The position numbers and the translations under genes were made by a program. Positions 25,012-34,320 of a DNA stretch of 55,122 nucleotides are shown in pieces. Origin of the DNA: Candidatus Sabulitectum sp. (GTDB lineage: Bacteria; Fermentibacterota; Fermentibacteria; Fermentibacterales; JCC-6); NCBI GenBank assembly GCA_023145375.1, contig JAGLDY010000031.1, forward strand, positions 1 to 55,122. The letters run 5' to 3'. Position 1 is the first letter of the stretch. The number at the start of each line of letters is the position of its first letter. The notes under the pieces were generated by a model. It was given only the letters and a program-made list of their open reading frames with translations. It did no database searches and was not told the origin of the DNA.

Positions 25012-25915
25012 GATCTGTTTCTATTTCTGACAGGTATACAAAGGCGTCTTCAACTGATCCCCTAGATCTGATTATATCAGGCTTTCTATCTATGCTTCTC
25101 TCTATCTCTTCTTCCTTGATGTTGCCCATTACATGCACCTGAGAACCGAATACCGTTGAAACAGCTTCCGTACTCTCTGTTATTCTGTTGGACTCCTCGA
25201 ACGGGTTGTCTGAATTGAATTTGAGCACTCCACCTGGTATCAGATCCACTATCTCCTCTGGAGTTCCCCGTGCGGTGATCTTCCCCCTGTCCATGAAGGC
25301 GAGGCTATGACATCTTTCCGCTTCATCCAGGTAGGCGGTTGTCATAATAATGGTGAGCCCTTCATCCACCAGCTTGTAGAGAAGATTCCAGAACTCCTTC
25401 CGTGATACTGGATCAACACCGTTGGTGGGTTCATCCAGCAAAAGCAGTTCCGGTGTGTGTATAAGAGCGCAGGCAAGACCCAGTTTCTGCTTCATACCAC
25501 CGGAAAGTTTTCCGGCAGGTCTGCTTCTGAATTGTGTAAGGCCGCTCCAGTCGAGAAGCTTGTCCATACTTGCCTTCAACTCTGATCTCTTCACACCGTA
25601 CATGTCAGCATAGAATTCCATATTCTCTTCGACGGTAAGATCCTGGTACAAGCCAAACCTCTGACTCATGTATGCAATTCTGTCATGGATCTTTTCTCTC
25701 TCTGTGGCAGAGCTAAGACCAAGTATTTGTGCTTCACCGGAATCCGGAGTAAGAATAGCGGCAAGTATCCGCATGGTGGTGGTCTTCCCGGCACCATCAG
25801 GGCCCACCAGACCGAACACCTCACCTCTGGCTACTTCAAATGAGATACCCTTAACAGCCTGCACCTCTTTGAATGACATGGTCAGGTTGCGAACTGTTAC
25901 GCTTTTCTCGCTCAT
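25004..25915 (-). CDS. ABC transporter ATPase (first YbhF-like half)
   Basis: 303 aa. Walker A GPDGAGKTT (38-46), canonical LSGGMKQ signature, Walker B LLLLDEPTNGVDP. The switch histidine is replaced by alanine (MTTAYLDEAERC), so this nucleotide site is probably non-catalytic or slow. A C-terminal extension of about 80 residues is also seen in YbhF-type first halves. The start codon overlaps the stop of the HlyD gene by one base (TAATG). Confidence 0.9.
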   Translation of the reverse strand: MSEKSVTVRNLTMSFKEVQAVKGISFEVARGEVFGLVGPDGAGKTTTMRILAAILTPDSGEAQILGLSSATEREKIHDRIAYMSQRFGLYQDLTVEENMEFYADMYGVKRSELKASMDKLLDWSGLTQFRSRPAGKLSGGMKQKLGLACALIHTPELLLLDEPTNGVDPVSRKEFWNLLYKLVDEGLTIIMTTAYLDEAERCHSLAFMDRGKITARGTPEEIVDLIPGGVLKFNSDNPFEESNRITESTEAVSTVFGSQVHVMGNIKEEEIERSIDRKPDIIRSRGSVEDAFVYLSEIETDHG

Positions 25916-26871
25916 TACCGGATTAGCTCCACGTCCACAGGCATTCCTGCTTTGAAGGTATTCTCCAGATTGGGAAAAACTGCTTCTACACGGTAAACGA
26001 GGCTTGTTCTTCCCTCCCTGGTCTCTACCTGTGAAGGAGTGAATTCAGCCCGGTCAGCTATGTGGGTTATGGCTCCTGTTACCGTCTGAGCACCCTCTGT
26101 TGTACTTGTGCTCACTGTAACCGTATTGCCTGTCTCCGTGGTTGCAAGGTATGGCTGTGAAATATAGAAAATAGCTTTGACTGTATCCATATCTGCCACT
26201 GTGAGCAGAGTCATTCCAGGAGCAATGTTCTCACCGGCTTCAATATTGGTTCCAATAACTGTTCCAGCGAGGGGCGCTGTTATCTCTGTCCAGCTGAGGC
26301 GCTGCAGAGCCAGATCCCTGGCTGCTTCTGCTGATTCCACTGCAGCCTGTGCCGCCTCTATTTCTGTTGAACGAGCACCCTCCACTGCCAGTGAATAACT
26401 CTGCTGCGCACTGGTGTACAGATTTTGTGCCTGGGTAGCAGCTGTCTGGGCGGCCTGCAGCTGCTGGTCAGAGATAGCTCCGGCCTGTGAGAGTTCCATC
26501 GCTCTTGAAAGGTCGGAACTTCTCTGGTCTCTTGCAGCCCTGGCAGCAGCCACTGTTGATGAGGCTGAGATGATCTGCTGTTCTCTTGTGCCCTCCAGCA
26601 TTGTCGCCAGATTTGCCTGGGCAATTTTCAATGCAGCTTCTGCCCGGGTTAAAGCAAGGATGTACTCCGTTTGATCAATGCTGATCAGAATCTGCTCCTT
26701 TTCTATCTTATCTCCCTGCGTCACCAGCAGCTCCTCGACAAGACCCCCAACTCTTGCAGATATCCTTACATCGTCAATCTCAACCGTGCCGGAAAACAAG
26801 TTTTCATTACCGCTTCCGCAAGCCAGTACAAGCATTAGCAGAAGGAGAAGGATCATCCTGTTTTTCTTCAT
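25915..26871 (-). CDS. HlyD-family periplasmic adaptor lipoprotein (YbhG-like)
   Basis: 318 aa. The signal ends in a lipobox LVLAC, so it is probably lipid-anchored. A barrel-sandwich half (SARVGGLVEELLVTQGDKIEKEQILI), a long alpha-hairpin rich in Ala/Gln/Ser (residues about 80-200), a second half (ITAPLAGTVIGTNIEAGENI) and a beta-barrel follow. Such adaptors connect an inner-membrane pump to an outer-membrane tunnel. It starts in an ATGA overlap with the TetR gene. No TolC-like gene lies in the window. Confidence 0.9.
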   Translation of the reverse strand: MKKNRMILLLLLMLVLACGSGNENLFSGTVEIDDVRISARVGGLVEELLVTQGDKIEKEQILISIDQTEYILALTRAEAALKIAQANLATMLEGTREQQIISASSTVAAARAARDQRSSDLSRAMELSQAGAISDQQLQAAQTAATQAQNLYTSAQQSYSLAVEGARSTEIEAAQAAVESAEAARDLALQRLSWTEITAPLAGTVIGTNIEAGENIAPGMTLLTVADMDTVKAIFYISQPYLATTETGNTVTVSTSTTEGAQTVTGAITHIADRAEFTPSQVETREGRTSLVYRVEAVFPNLENTFKAGMPVDVELIR

Positions 26872-27482
26872 TGTTCATCTCCTTCATTGAGAATACCATG
26901 GAGAAGTATATCTTTTATCGATTCTGTGATCTGCTCTGTTGAAATGGGTCCCGGATCATTCGGATTCAGTTTCTGACGCATTTCCCGGGTAAGAGAAAGT
27001 GTAAAGATCGCACCGGTGACCATGAATTGAAGGGCTGTAGAGTCAATATCTCTGAAAGCTCCTTCTTCAACACCCATTGTTACCATTGATCTGATAGTTT
27101 TCAGAAATGCCTTTAAGCCTTCTCGTCCCTGTTCCGGGAAGGTTTTTGCATTACCGGCAAGCTCTCTCAGAATAATGGACGGCATCAGTTTATTCTCTGC
27201 TGCATTTTCTGTGATACCCTTCAGTATTGAAGCCATTGTTTCAGGGGCGGTACTTGTGGATTCCATTGCTTTCAGTATTGCAGTCTGAAACCCCGCCTGC
27301 CCTCTGAGAACAACTCTGCGGTAAAGCTCTTCCTTGTCACCAACACGGTAATAGAGCATTGCCTTGTTGATACCTGCTCTTTTTGCTATGGCATCTACTC
27401 TTGCTCCATCAAAACCTTTCTCCGCAAACTCTTCCGCTGCTGCATCAAGTATCAGCTGCTCATCAATCTTCTTCGGAGACAT
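26868..27482 (-). CDS. TetR-family regulator of the export operon (CecR-like)
   Basis: 204 aa. The N-terminal helix-turn-helix is typical (ILDAAAEEFAEKGFDGARVD, then NKAMLYYRVGDKEELY). The C-terminal ligand domain is helical. It is the first gene of a six-gene operon, as cecR is in the E. coli ybhGFSR operon. Two tandem 13-bp repeats sit over the transcription start. Autorepression and induction by the exported compound are inferred from this arrangement. The ATG has GGAGGAAG upstream. Confidence 0.9.
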   Translation of the reverse strand: MSPKKIDEQLILDAAAEEFAEKGFDGARVDAIAKRAGINKAMLYYRVGDKEELYRRVVLRGQAGFQTAILKAMESTSTAPETMASILKGITENAAENKLMPSIILRELAGNAKTFPEQGREGLKAFLKTIRSMVTMGVEEGAFRDIDSTALQFMVTGAIFTLSLTREMRQKLNPNDPGPISTEQITESIKDILLHGILNEGDEQ

Positions 27483-27494
27483 TCTTCCTCCATC

Positions 27495-27549
27495 TAACTA
27501 TTTAGTTTAACCATTTAGTTTATTATAGAAGCGATAAGTCTTTTGTCAA
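27495..27549 (-). promoter_or_regulatory. Promoter and tandem operators of the TetR-ABC operon
   Basis: TTGACA (27549-27544) and TATAAT (27527-27522) are 16 nt apart, a near-consensus promoter. Immediately downstream are two adjacent 13-bp repeats, 27508-27520 and 27495-27507, which differ at one base and are each close to palindromic (AACTA-AA-TAGTT). They fit TetR binding sites. Confidence 0.8.
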
Positions 27550-27622
27550 TAGCTGCCGGGGGAGTTGGATAATAAAACAAGCAAGTTAGTATTGCTGGAG
27601 AGACTCTCCGTTTGAATTAGAA

Positions 27623-27654
27623 GGAAGCCGGCATATCCATACCAGCCGGCTCCC
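27623..27654 (-). terminator. Likely terminator of the UGA-containing BNR gene
   Basis: A 10-bp GC-rich stem (27623-27632 with 27645-27654, one G-T pair) lies 18 nt after the stop. It is followed on the minus strand by a short TTC-rich tail. Confidence 0.45.
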
Positions 27655-27671
27655 GCTAAGTAACAGTTACT

Positions 27672-29924
27672 TTAATCCGTTACTATAAATCTTGCTGAAT
27701 CTATGCTTTCGCCACTTTTCACAATGGCAATGTACATTCCTGAACTCAGATATTCTGTGTTCAAAGAAAACTCGTTGATGCCTGTGTTCAACTCCTCTGT
27801 TTCAGCTGTGCTGACAGCTCTTCCAGCAATATCGAAAATTATCATCCTGGCTGACCCGGATACCGGCATGCTGAATGACACAGCCGCTGCTATACCTCGA
27901 GCTACCGGGTTTGGGCTCACTGTGAGGGCAAAACGTCCAGTTTCCATATTCTCGCTTTCTTCCACGGATAATCCGCAGTAGGACCTCCAAACAGAGCGGC
28001 CGGTAGTTCCTGCAAGGATAAAATCCTCTGCTGTCTCCAGCGCACACTTAACTACCTGAGTTCCCGGGTCTTCTCCAAAGTAAACTGGCGCACCTGTCCA
28101 CTCCTCCCAGATCCAGAGACCGGAATTCGTGCATGCTACAAGACCATTCATAAGATCTGACTGGTAGATCGTATAACAGCTGGAAAAGCTGTTAGTAACT
28201 TTACTCCAGGTATTGCCACCATCTGTAGTTGCGTACAAACCACTGCTGGAAGCAGCTGCCAGCCTGCTGGGATCAGTAGGATGGAAGATCAGATCAGAAG
28301 GGATCCCAACAAAACCGTTGGCATTCATATCAGCCCATGTTGACCCGCCATCCTCAGTCTTGTAGAACTTCCTGGTAGTACCCTCGTAACCGATAGCATA
28401 GACTCTGTCTATGTTGTTCGGGTCTGATGCTATAGCCCTCACATAACCATTATCGGAAGGGTCGCAGAGGATTTCTCTTGTCCAGGTCAGCCCGCCGTCG
28501 ATTGACTTGGAAACAACTGCAACAGTGCCGGAGATGTATTTGCGTCCACAACTCCAGAAAGTGTTGTTTCCCGCGTAAATAAGCCCGTATCCATCGGAAT
28601 AGTAACTGTCAGCCTGCGTCCAGACGGAACCTCCGTCTGTGCTCCTGTAGAGCTCGGCGTTTCCTCAACCAGCCCCTTCGAGAGCCATGAGAACTCCTGA
28701 TCCATCTGCACAGATGTCGCAGAAATCACCGCAGGCCAGTGGAGTTGACACAACCTCCCATGCAATGGGTCCTGTTGAAGGTGTTTTGTACATCCCTATG
28801 TCCAGCACATTCATGAAGATCCAGCCCTGGGATTCAGCCATGGCAAGAACCTCGCCAACTAAAAGACCGGTGTTACTTAGAGTCCAGTTCTCTCCGCAGT
28901 CATTAGAACGGAAGAAACCATGCTGACTGCCTATGTAAACATCGGAGCTGTTATACCAACTCGGCTCTATCCAGTAGATGCGGGTTCCAGTGATGCCTGT
29001 AGTAACTGTACTCCAGCTTTGACCAGCGTTTGTAGAACGATGAATTCTGCTATGACCAGCTGCATATACATAATTCGGATCTGCCTCGCTGAAACGAATT
29101 TCCCAGTTGTCTGTTTGAACCGTGGCAACCTTTGTCCAGCTGCCTCCACCGTTCACAGAGCGATACATACTTCTATCGGACCCGGCCAGCATGATATCAG
29201 GATTGGTGGGGTGTATTGCCACTCCGTTGAAGTTCTTGTCTGTTGTCAGATCTGTGGGAGTTACTTCTGTAAATGTAGCGCCACCATCAGTTGTTTTAAA
29301 AACGAATGGTGTGTTCGTAGCGTCACTGGAATCTTTGTATGCATAGCCATATGCTCCCACCAGTATTGTATTCGGTGAACTGTGAGAGATATCTATTGCA
29401 TTCGCATAAATGAAATTATACGAACCGGCTGTTGGTAGTATATCGTATGTAAAAGAAGCGCCACCATCAGTTGAATAGAGGAATACTGCCTTCCAACCAC
29501 CGCTGGTGATAAAACCGCACCCGTACACCAGATCTGAATTGGTTGGATGCGCTTCCAGCACTTTGAAGTAAACGCCGGAAACTGTATGGGTGGCCCAGCT
29601 TTCTCCTCCGTCTGTTGAGGTAAACGTCTTCCCGGATGATGCTGCAACCAGATCTCCGTTTGGACACACTGTCAGAGCACGAGTATCTCCCCCGTTCAAA
29701 AGAACGAGAGTTTCCCATGTGGCACCACCATCAGTACTGTGAACAACATTAGTCGGATAACTTCCTGATAGAGCCCAAAGTTCAAGGGGATCGTCCGGAG
29801 ACACCACAGGCAGATCAACATCACCGCCCTCAGGGCCAATGGAAGTCCAGGAGCCAAATCCTGTCAGTGTGACAAGAGCTGCTGTCAATAAAATTGTCAC
29901 TATTCTCCTTTGTTTGCGTTTCAT
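27672..29924 (-). CDS. Secreted BNR/Asp-box beta-propeller with in-frame UGA (candidate selenoprotein) and C-terminal sorting tail
   Basis: One reading frame of 750 codons interrupted by a single TGA at 28667-28665 (codon 420). The part before it has a signal peptide (RRIVTILLTAALVTLTGFG) and many Asp-box repeats (STDGGATW, TTDGGATF, STNAGQSW). The 74 codons straight after the TGA are open and continue the same repeats (GNAELYRSTDGGSVWTQ, then SIDGGLTWTRE), so this is neither a frameshift nor two genes. The end carries the FlgD-like tail (VSPNPVARGIAAAVSF, IIFDIAGRAVS). A perfect 8-bp hairpin with GGU loop lies 33 nt after the UGA. Promoter TTGACG-17-TAGATT is upstream. Insertion of Sec is inferred. 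Trp or another read-through residue, or a real stop giving a tail-less protein, are the alternatives. Confidence 0.75.
28621..28667 (-). promoter_or_regulatory. Candidate bacterial SECIS element after the UGA of the BNR gene
   Basis: The UGA is at 28667-28665. An all-Watson-Crick 8-bp stem, CAGACGGA (28639-28632) with TCCGTCTG (28628-28621), closes a GGU loop (28631-28629). The loop lies 33 nt past the UGA. Bacterial SECIS elements, as I recall the published model, need a stem-loop 16-37 nt downstream with a G among the first two loop bases; this fits. Confidence 0.6.
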
Positions 29925-29956
29925 GATACGATGCTGGAACTATTTCCGGTCTCTAA

Positions 29957-29985
29957 AATCTACATCCCATTTTGTCGTACGTCAA
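29957..29985 (-). promoter_or_regulatory. Promoter of the BNR/UGA gene
   Basis: TTGACG (29985-29980), 17 nt spacer, TAGATT (29962-29957) on the minus strand, about 35 nt before the ATG at 29924. No strong ribosome site is visible before that ATG. Confidence 0.5.
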
Positions 29986-30198
29986 GCTGGAGTGATTTGA
30001 CTATTAGTTACAAAAGGAGAGCTGTCATTCGTTCAAATTAAACATGGTTACCCGTTTGCTGCTTTACGGTCGATCACTCTGCACTGGTAATTCTGCAATG
30101 GAGTTATCCGCTTGCTGAAATGCTACAGGGAACTTGCGGTTGCGTTGGTGTTCATACACCACATTGACCGACGGAGCCCATGCCTGTCTTGCACTCTA
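29986..30198. other. Divergent intergenic region
   Basis: No gene or strong structure seen between the BNR-gene promoter and the promoter of the beta-helix gene. Confidence 0.6.
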
Positions 30199-30228
30199 TT
30201 GACTGCAAAAAGAGTCTGGTACTATCAT
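30199..30228 (+). promoter_or_regulatory. Promoter of the beta-helix gene
   Basis: TTGACT (30199-30204), 18 nt spacer, TATCAT (30223-30228), 38 nt before the ATG at 30266. Confidence 0.45.
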
Positions 30229-30265
30229 AGTGCTGTAAACTGTAACAAAATGATATGGGAGGATT

Positions 30266-30928
30266 ATGATTCCAGTGAAATGTATTTGGATCCTGTCTGT
30301 GTTTTTTTCAATGCAAGCATCTGCTTTAGCCATAGAAGGAGAAGCAGAGCAACTGATAATAACTGAAGGTGAATATGATCTAGAGCTTGAGATTCTTAAT
30401 GCTGCGGCTGCCGGACACGACTCAGTAGTTTTTTCCCGAGCCACCTACCTGTGCGAGACCACTATAAATCTCTCAAACCTGTCAAACATAGATATAATCT
30501 TTGAACCTGGATCAAGAATTCTCCTGGATGATACAGAAAAGCATGTGGTCCAATTGCAAGACTGCTATAACATCCAGATATCAGGTGGTTACTTCAGCCA
30601 CGTAGAGCCTGAGGAATTCGATTATTGCCAGGGTTCTGTATTTGACCTGGTCAGATCGAATGGTATTACAATAAATATTTGCGAAGTCCGAGGTTGTGGA
30701 AAAGTCGGATTTTTCATAACCGATTGTTCTAATCTGGCTATTACAAATTGCATTATCAAAGATAACACTCAAACAGCTTTCCGTATTGTAAGTGTAGATG
30801 AGCTGCTCATAGCTGATTGCGTCATCTCTGACAATGACCATCTTTTTACATTTCAAGACGATGGAACGATCACCCGGTTGCGAATGGTGGGAAACAGCAT
30901 TTCAAACAACGGCTTTACCAGCAACTGA
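30266..30928 (+). CDS. Secreted right-handed parallel beta-helix protein
   Basis: 220 aa. A signal peptide (IPVKCIWILSVFFSMQASALA) is followed by coils of about 22 residues: NIDIIFEPGSRILL, NIQISGGYF, NGITINICEVRGCG, NLAITNCIIKDN, ELLIADCVISDN. This is the pattern of pectate-lyase-like/periplasmic copper-binding-type beta-helices. No catalytic set is recognised, and the protein is short, so a binding role is as likely as an enzyme. GGGAGG precedes the ATG. The gene ends with TGA directly followed by TAA, a normal double stop. Confidence 0.8.
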   Translation: MIPVKCIWILSVFFSMQASALAIEGEAEQLIITEGEYDLELEILNAAAAGHDSVVFSRATYLCETTINLSNLSNIDIIFEPGSRILLDDTEKHVVQLQDCYNIQISGGYFSHVEPEEFDYCQGSVFDLVRSNGITINICEVRGCGKVGFFITDCSNLAITNCIIKDNTQTAFRIVSVDELLIADCVISDNDHLFTFQDDGTITRLRMVGNSISNNGFTSN

Positions 30929-31007
30929 TAATGTAGCTCTGATATTAATTGCATGGAACTTTTGACTCACCTGTATTTAAGTTACACACATTGGAATGGA
31001 GTTTTTA

Positions 31008-31406
31008 ATGAAAAGAGTACTACCGGTTCTTATCTTGCTTCTTACTGTTCTTACTGCTACAACTGTTGTTGCGCAGGAGACGCCGGATAAAATATCAGTG
31101 CGACACATCCTTATCTGTTATGACGGCTGCGCAGCTCGGGGGAATTTCACCCTTAGTAAAGCTGAAGCCTTTGCAAGGATCACTGATATAAGTGAGATGC
31201 TCAGAGAAGGTGAGATCGATTTTGCACAGGCAGCCGCAGAGTTTTCTGAGTGCCCTTCAAGCGCTCGTGGCGGTGATCTGGGTGAATTCGGACGGGGCCA
31301 GATGGTACCTCCATTTGAGGATGCTGCCTTCGCACTGCCTGTTGGCGAGATCTCTGGAATTGTTGAAACCCAGTTCGGTTATCATCTGATCTTCAGAGAA
31401 AAGTAA
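31008..31406 (+). CDS. Exported parvulin-type peptidyl-prolyl isomerase
   Basis: 132 aa from ATG 31008 (GGAG 7 nt upstream; an ATG four codons earlier overlaps that site). The signal peptide ends near VVAQ. The rotamase core is complete: ISVRHILICYDG, FAQAAAEFSECPSSARGGDLGEF, QMVPPFEDAAFAL and ETQFGYHLIF. It is a single-domain parvulin without the SurA/PpiD extensions. It probably helps fold exported proteins, of which this window has many. The insertion with two Cys after HILICYDG is unusual but short. Confidence 0.88.
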   Translation: MKRVLPVLILLLTVLTATTVVAQETPDKISVRHILICYDGCAARGNFTLSKAEAFARITDISEMLREGEIDFAQAAAEFSECPSSARGGDLGEFGRGQMVPPFEDAAFALPVGEISGIVETQFGYHLIFREK

Positions 31407-31522
31407 ACTCTTTCCAACCTGATTCTCTTCAATGAAGATCAGCCTGTATATTTGAAGTATAGTTAGTAACTGCTTCTTGTGAAGTGCTTCCCACTGTTTT
31501 CTTCAACTGTATCTGGAGTGCC

Positions 31523-33595
31523 ATGCAAAATGAAATTGTGAAGACGAAGATAAGACCGTTTGAGGAAACTCTTCACGGCCACAAATTGGTTGATAACTAC
31601 AGATGGCTGGAAACAGTCAGCGAAGAACGAAGCACATGGATAGAGCAGCAAAACAAACTTGTTGACAGTCTTGTTCTGGATGACCCCGGGCGTGAAGCTT
31701 TCTTAAAACGATTTGATGAATTGTTCAACTATGACAGAACAGGTTTCCCTGCATCGTCTCTTTCCCGTGTTTTCTACAGGAAGATAAAAAGAGGTGAGAA
31801 ACATGCCTCACTGTATATGCGCTCCTGGCCAGAAGGTGAAGAACAGCTCCTTGTTGATATTAAAAAATACAGTGATCAGGGTAATGTCAGCATTGCAGGA
31901 CTCTACCCCACATTGGATGGCAGCCTGCTTGCATACAGCTTATCACAAGACGGCAGCGACTGGACGCATCTCTACATCATGAATGTTGAAACAGGTGACA
32001 TTCTGGATGAGATCCCCAAACTGGTTTACACCTGGACATGCTGGTTACCGGACAACAGCGGTTTTTTCTATTCACGATCTTCCGATCCTGACAATCTTTC
32101 AAAGAACGGACTATCTGTTTTCCTGCACAAACTGGTAGAGAACTGGCGCAATGACAAACTAATTCTGGGGGATGAACTTGCAGAAACCGACATGGCTAAT
32201 GCTATGGCCATTTCACGGGATGGTCGCCATCTGATAATCGAAGTGCAGCACGGGCTCACCTCGAATGAGCTATTTTACACAGATCTTTCTGCTGATGTAC
32301 TCACTGCTATATCTATAACTGCAGATCATATAGGTCTTTTCTATGCTGATATATACAAGAATGTTCTCTATGTTAGAACCAGTAATGAGGCACAAAATTA
32401 CCGTGTATGCAAAGTTGACCTGGACGGTGCAGTACCTCTATGGGACAAGTGGGAAACAATCGTACCAGAGGGCAACGATACACTGCTTGAGATGAATGTT
32501 ATTGGTGACAGGATCTTTATCAAACGGTCAATTGATGTAATTGCGCATACCTTCATTCATTCTCTTGACGGAAAAGAAACAGGAGAGATCAAGTACCCCG
32601 GTATTGGTGATTTTTCGTTGCCCCACGGGGAAGAGAAAGTAGATGCTGTTTTCGTCTCCTACAGCTCTTTTTTTCAACCGGAAGAGGTATATCATTATGA
32701 TATCAGGCAAAACAAATTAAGCAGGTTCATAGAGAGCAGTCTAGTAATTGACACCGATGACTATCTCTCTGAACAGGCATTCTTTCCAAGCTTGGATGGC
32801 ACAGTAGTTCCGATGTTCATCATCAGGCGCCGTAATACAGAATTAGACGGTTCAAACCCTGTAATCCTAACTGGATACGGAGGTTTCAGTCACTCCGTAC
32901 TGCCATACTTTTCCGCCTCGGTTGTTTTCTGGCTTGAGCAGGGCGGGATCTATGCAATAGCAAACATTCGCGGCGGTGGTGAATACGGCGAGAGCTGGCA
33001 CCAGGCTGGCATGCTGGAAAACAAGCAGAACGTGTTTGATGATTTCATATCAGCAGGAGAAGCACTTATCGGTGAAAGACCGGTGCGGCTTGCCGGAGAA
33101 AATGAATTCGCTGTTCGTAGATATACGAGTCGCGAACACCTTGGAATATTGGGTGGCAGTAACGGCGGACTGCTTACTGGAGCTGCACTGGTACAGCGAC
33201 CGGATTTGTGGGCTGCAGTTGTCTCCACTGTTCCACTGCTTGATATGCTTCGTTTCCATCTCACTGAAGGTGGTAAGTACTGGATTTCTGAATACGGCGA
33301 TCCAGATAAACCTGAAGAATTTGAGTGGCTCCTCTCATACTCACCTTACCATAATGTGAAGGATGGTTCAAGATTCCCTGCGACACTTCTCAAAACATCT
33401 CTGCATGATGACAGGGGAACTGACTCACTGCATGCTTTTAAGATGGCGGCAAAACTGCAGGCTGCAAGCACTTCCCATAATCCGGTTCTCCTGCGAACAT
33501 TGACCAATGTTGGTCACGGTGGAGGTAGAACCACACAGATGACAATTGACGAGCAGACAGAAGTATTTCTGTTTCTGACAAGAAATCTTATGTAA
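31523..33595 (+). CDS. Prolyl oligopeptidase family serine peptidase (S9A)
   Basis: 690 aa from ATG 31523, with GGAG upstream. An N-terminal seven-blade propeller and a C-terminal alpha/beta-hydrolase domain are seen. The active serine is Ser546 in GGSNGG, the acid lies in HDD (628-630), and the histidine is His665 in VGHGGG. The conserved ANIRGGGEYGESWHQAG precedes the nucleophile. Length and motif spacing fit S9A enzymes that cut short proline-containing peptides. There is no signal peptide, so it is cytoplasmic by sequence. A product role in peptide turnover is expected. Confidence 0.92.
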   Translation: MQNEIVKTKIRPFEETLHGHKLVDNYRWLETVSEERSTWIEQQNKLVDSLVLDDPGREAFLKRFDELFNYDRTGFPASSLSRVFYRKIKRGEKHASLYMRSWPEGEEQLLVDIKKYSDQGNVSIAGLYPTLDGSLLAYSLSQDGSDWTHLYIMNVETGDILDEIPKLVYTWTCWLPDNSGFFYSRSSDPDNLSKNGLSVFLHKLVENWRNDKLILGDELAETDMANAMAISRDGRHLIIEVQHGLTSNELFYTDLSADVLTAISITADHIGLFYADIYKNVLYVRTSNEAQNYRVCKVDLDGAVPLWDKWETIVPEGNDTLLEMNVIGDRIFIKRSIDVIAHTFIHSLDGKETGEIKYPGIGDFSLPHGEEKVDAVFVSYSSFFQPEEVYHYDIRQNKLSRFIESSLVIDTDDYLSEQAFFPSLDGTVVPMFIIRRRNTELDGSNPVILTGYGGFSHSVLPYFSASVVFWLEQGGIYAIANIRGGGEYGESWHQAGMLENKQNVFDDFISAGEALIGERPVRLAGENEFAVRRYTSREHLGILGGSNGGLLTGAALVQRPDLWAAVVSTVPLLDMLRFHLTEGGKYWISEYGDPDKPEEFEWLLSYSPYHNVKDGSRFPATLLKTSLHDDRGTDSLHAFKMAAKLQAASTSHNPVLLRTLTNVGHGGGRTTQMTIDEQTEVFLFLTRNLM

Positions 33596-33651
33596 TATGG
33601 CACGGAATAGAGGAATCCCTGGACCATTTATCACATTTCAGGAGGCTGTGT

Positions 33652-34320
33652 TTATTCAGGTTTGATCGCTTCCACTGTGAGACAGCAAATAGAATCTTCC
33701 TTTTCGATCTCCCAGTGGAGGATCTGGAATCCCGCTTCTGATATCTCGTCCCTTATGCTGTCAGATGACCCGAAATAACGGGTATATATCCCTTTAGAGA
33801 CAGTACACCCTGAAGCAGGGTCGAAGTTCTCGATCCCGCCGGGTTCCACAGGACCGCACATAGTATCCACAAGGAAGTATCCCCCTGGCCGCAACACACG
33901 AAAAACACTGGAAAACAACCGCTGGCGGTCGTCTCCGATGATACAGTGCAGACAGTGCCCGTCAAGGACAAAGTCAAAGAAATTGTTTGTAAATGTGTTC
34001 AGTTCCAGAACACTGCCAACGGAAAATTGAACATTCACTCCCTGGCCGACAGCTTTCTCACGCGCCCACGCAACAGCAGTCGGTGCAATATCAATACCGA
34101 AAGTTTCGTAGCCTTTCCCGGCAAGCCAGATCGTTATGTTGCCTGCCCCGCACCCAATTTCCAGAAGCCTCCCACTATCTGGTGCCCGGCCGTATCCGAA
34201 AAGCCTTTCAAGTTTGGTTTTAGCTTCATCGTATCCAGCACTGCTGGTATCCCAGCCTTCATACCCGTCTGCCTTGCGCTTCTGGTATGCCTTGTCGTGA
34301 CCGATGTACCAGGTCTTCAT
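33652..34320 (-). CDS. SAM-dependent class I methyltransferase
   Basis: 222 aa from ATG 34320, with GGGGG four bases upstream; five codons further up is a weaker start. Motif I is LLEIGCGAGNITIWLA, followed by FGIDIAPTAVAWA, a motif IV region FDFVLDGHCLHCI and LRPGGYFLVDTMCG. The last part has few substrate clues. The early YIGHDKAYQKRKADG segment recurs in small-molecule methyltransferases of the Methyltransf_11/25 group. Substrate unknown. Confidence 0.85.
   Translation of the reverse strand: MKTWYIGHDKAYQKRKADGYEGWDTSSAGYDEAKTKLERLFGYGRAPDSGRLLEIGCGAGNITIWLAGKGYETFGIDIAPTAVAWAREKAVGQGVNVQFSVGSVLELNTFTNNFFDFVLDGHCLHCIIGDDRQRLFSSVFRVLRPGGYFLVDTMCGPVEPGGIENFDPASGCTVSKGIYTRYFGSSDSIRDEISEAGFQILHWEIEKEDSICCLTVEAIKPE

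Noticed and set aside
28443-28667. Frameshift or two separate genes in the BNR protein
   Set aside because: The two halves are in the same frame and the 74 codons between the TGA and the next start-like codon are open and repeat-like; only the TGA interrupts.
30927-30934. TGA at the end of the beta-helix gene as another recoded codon
   Set aside because: It is directly followed by TAA, so it is a normal stop.
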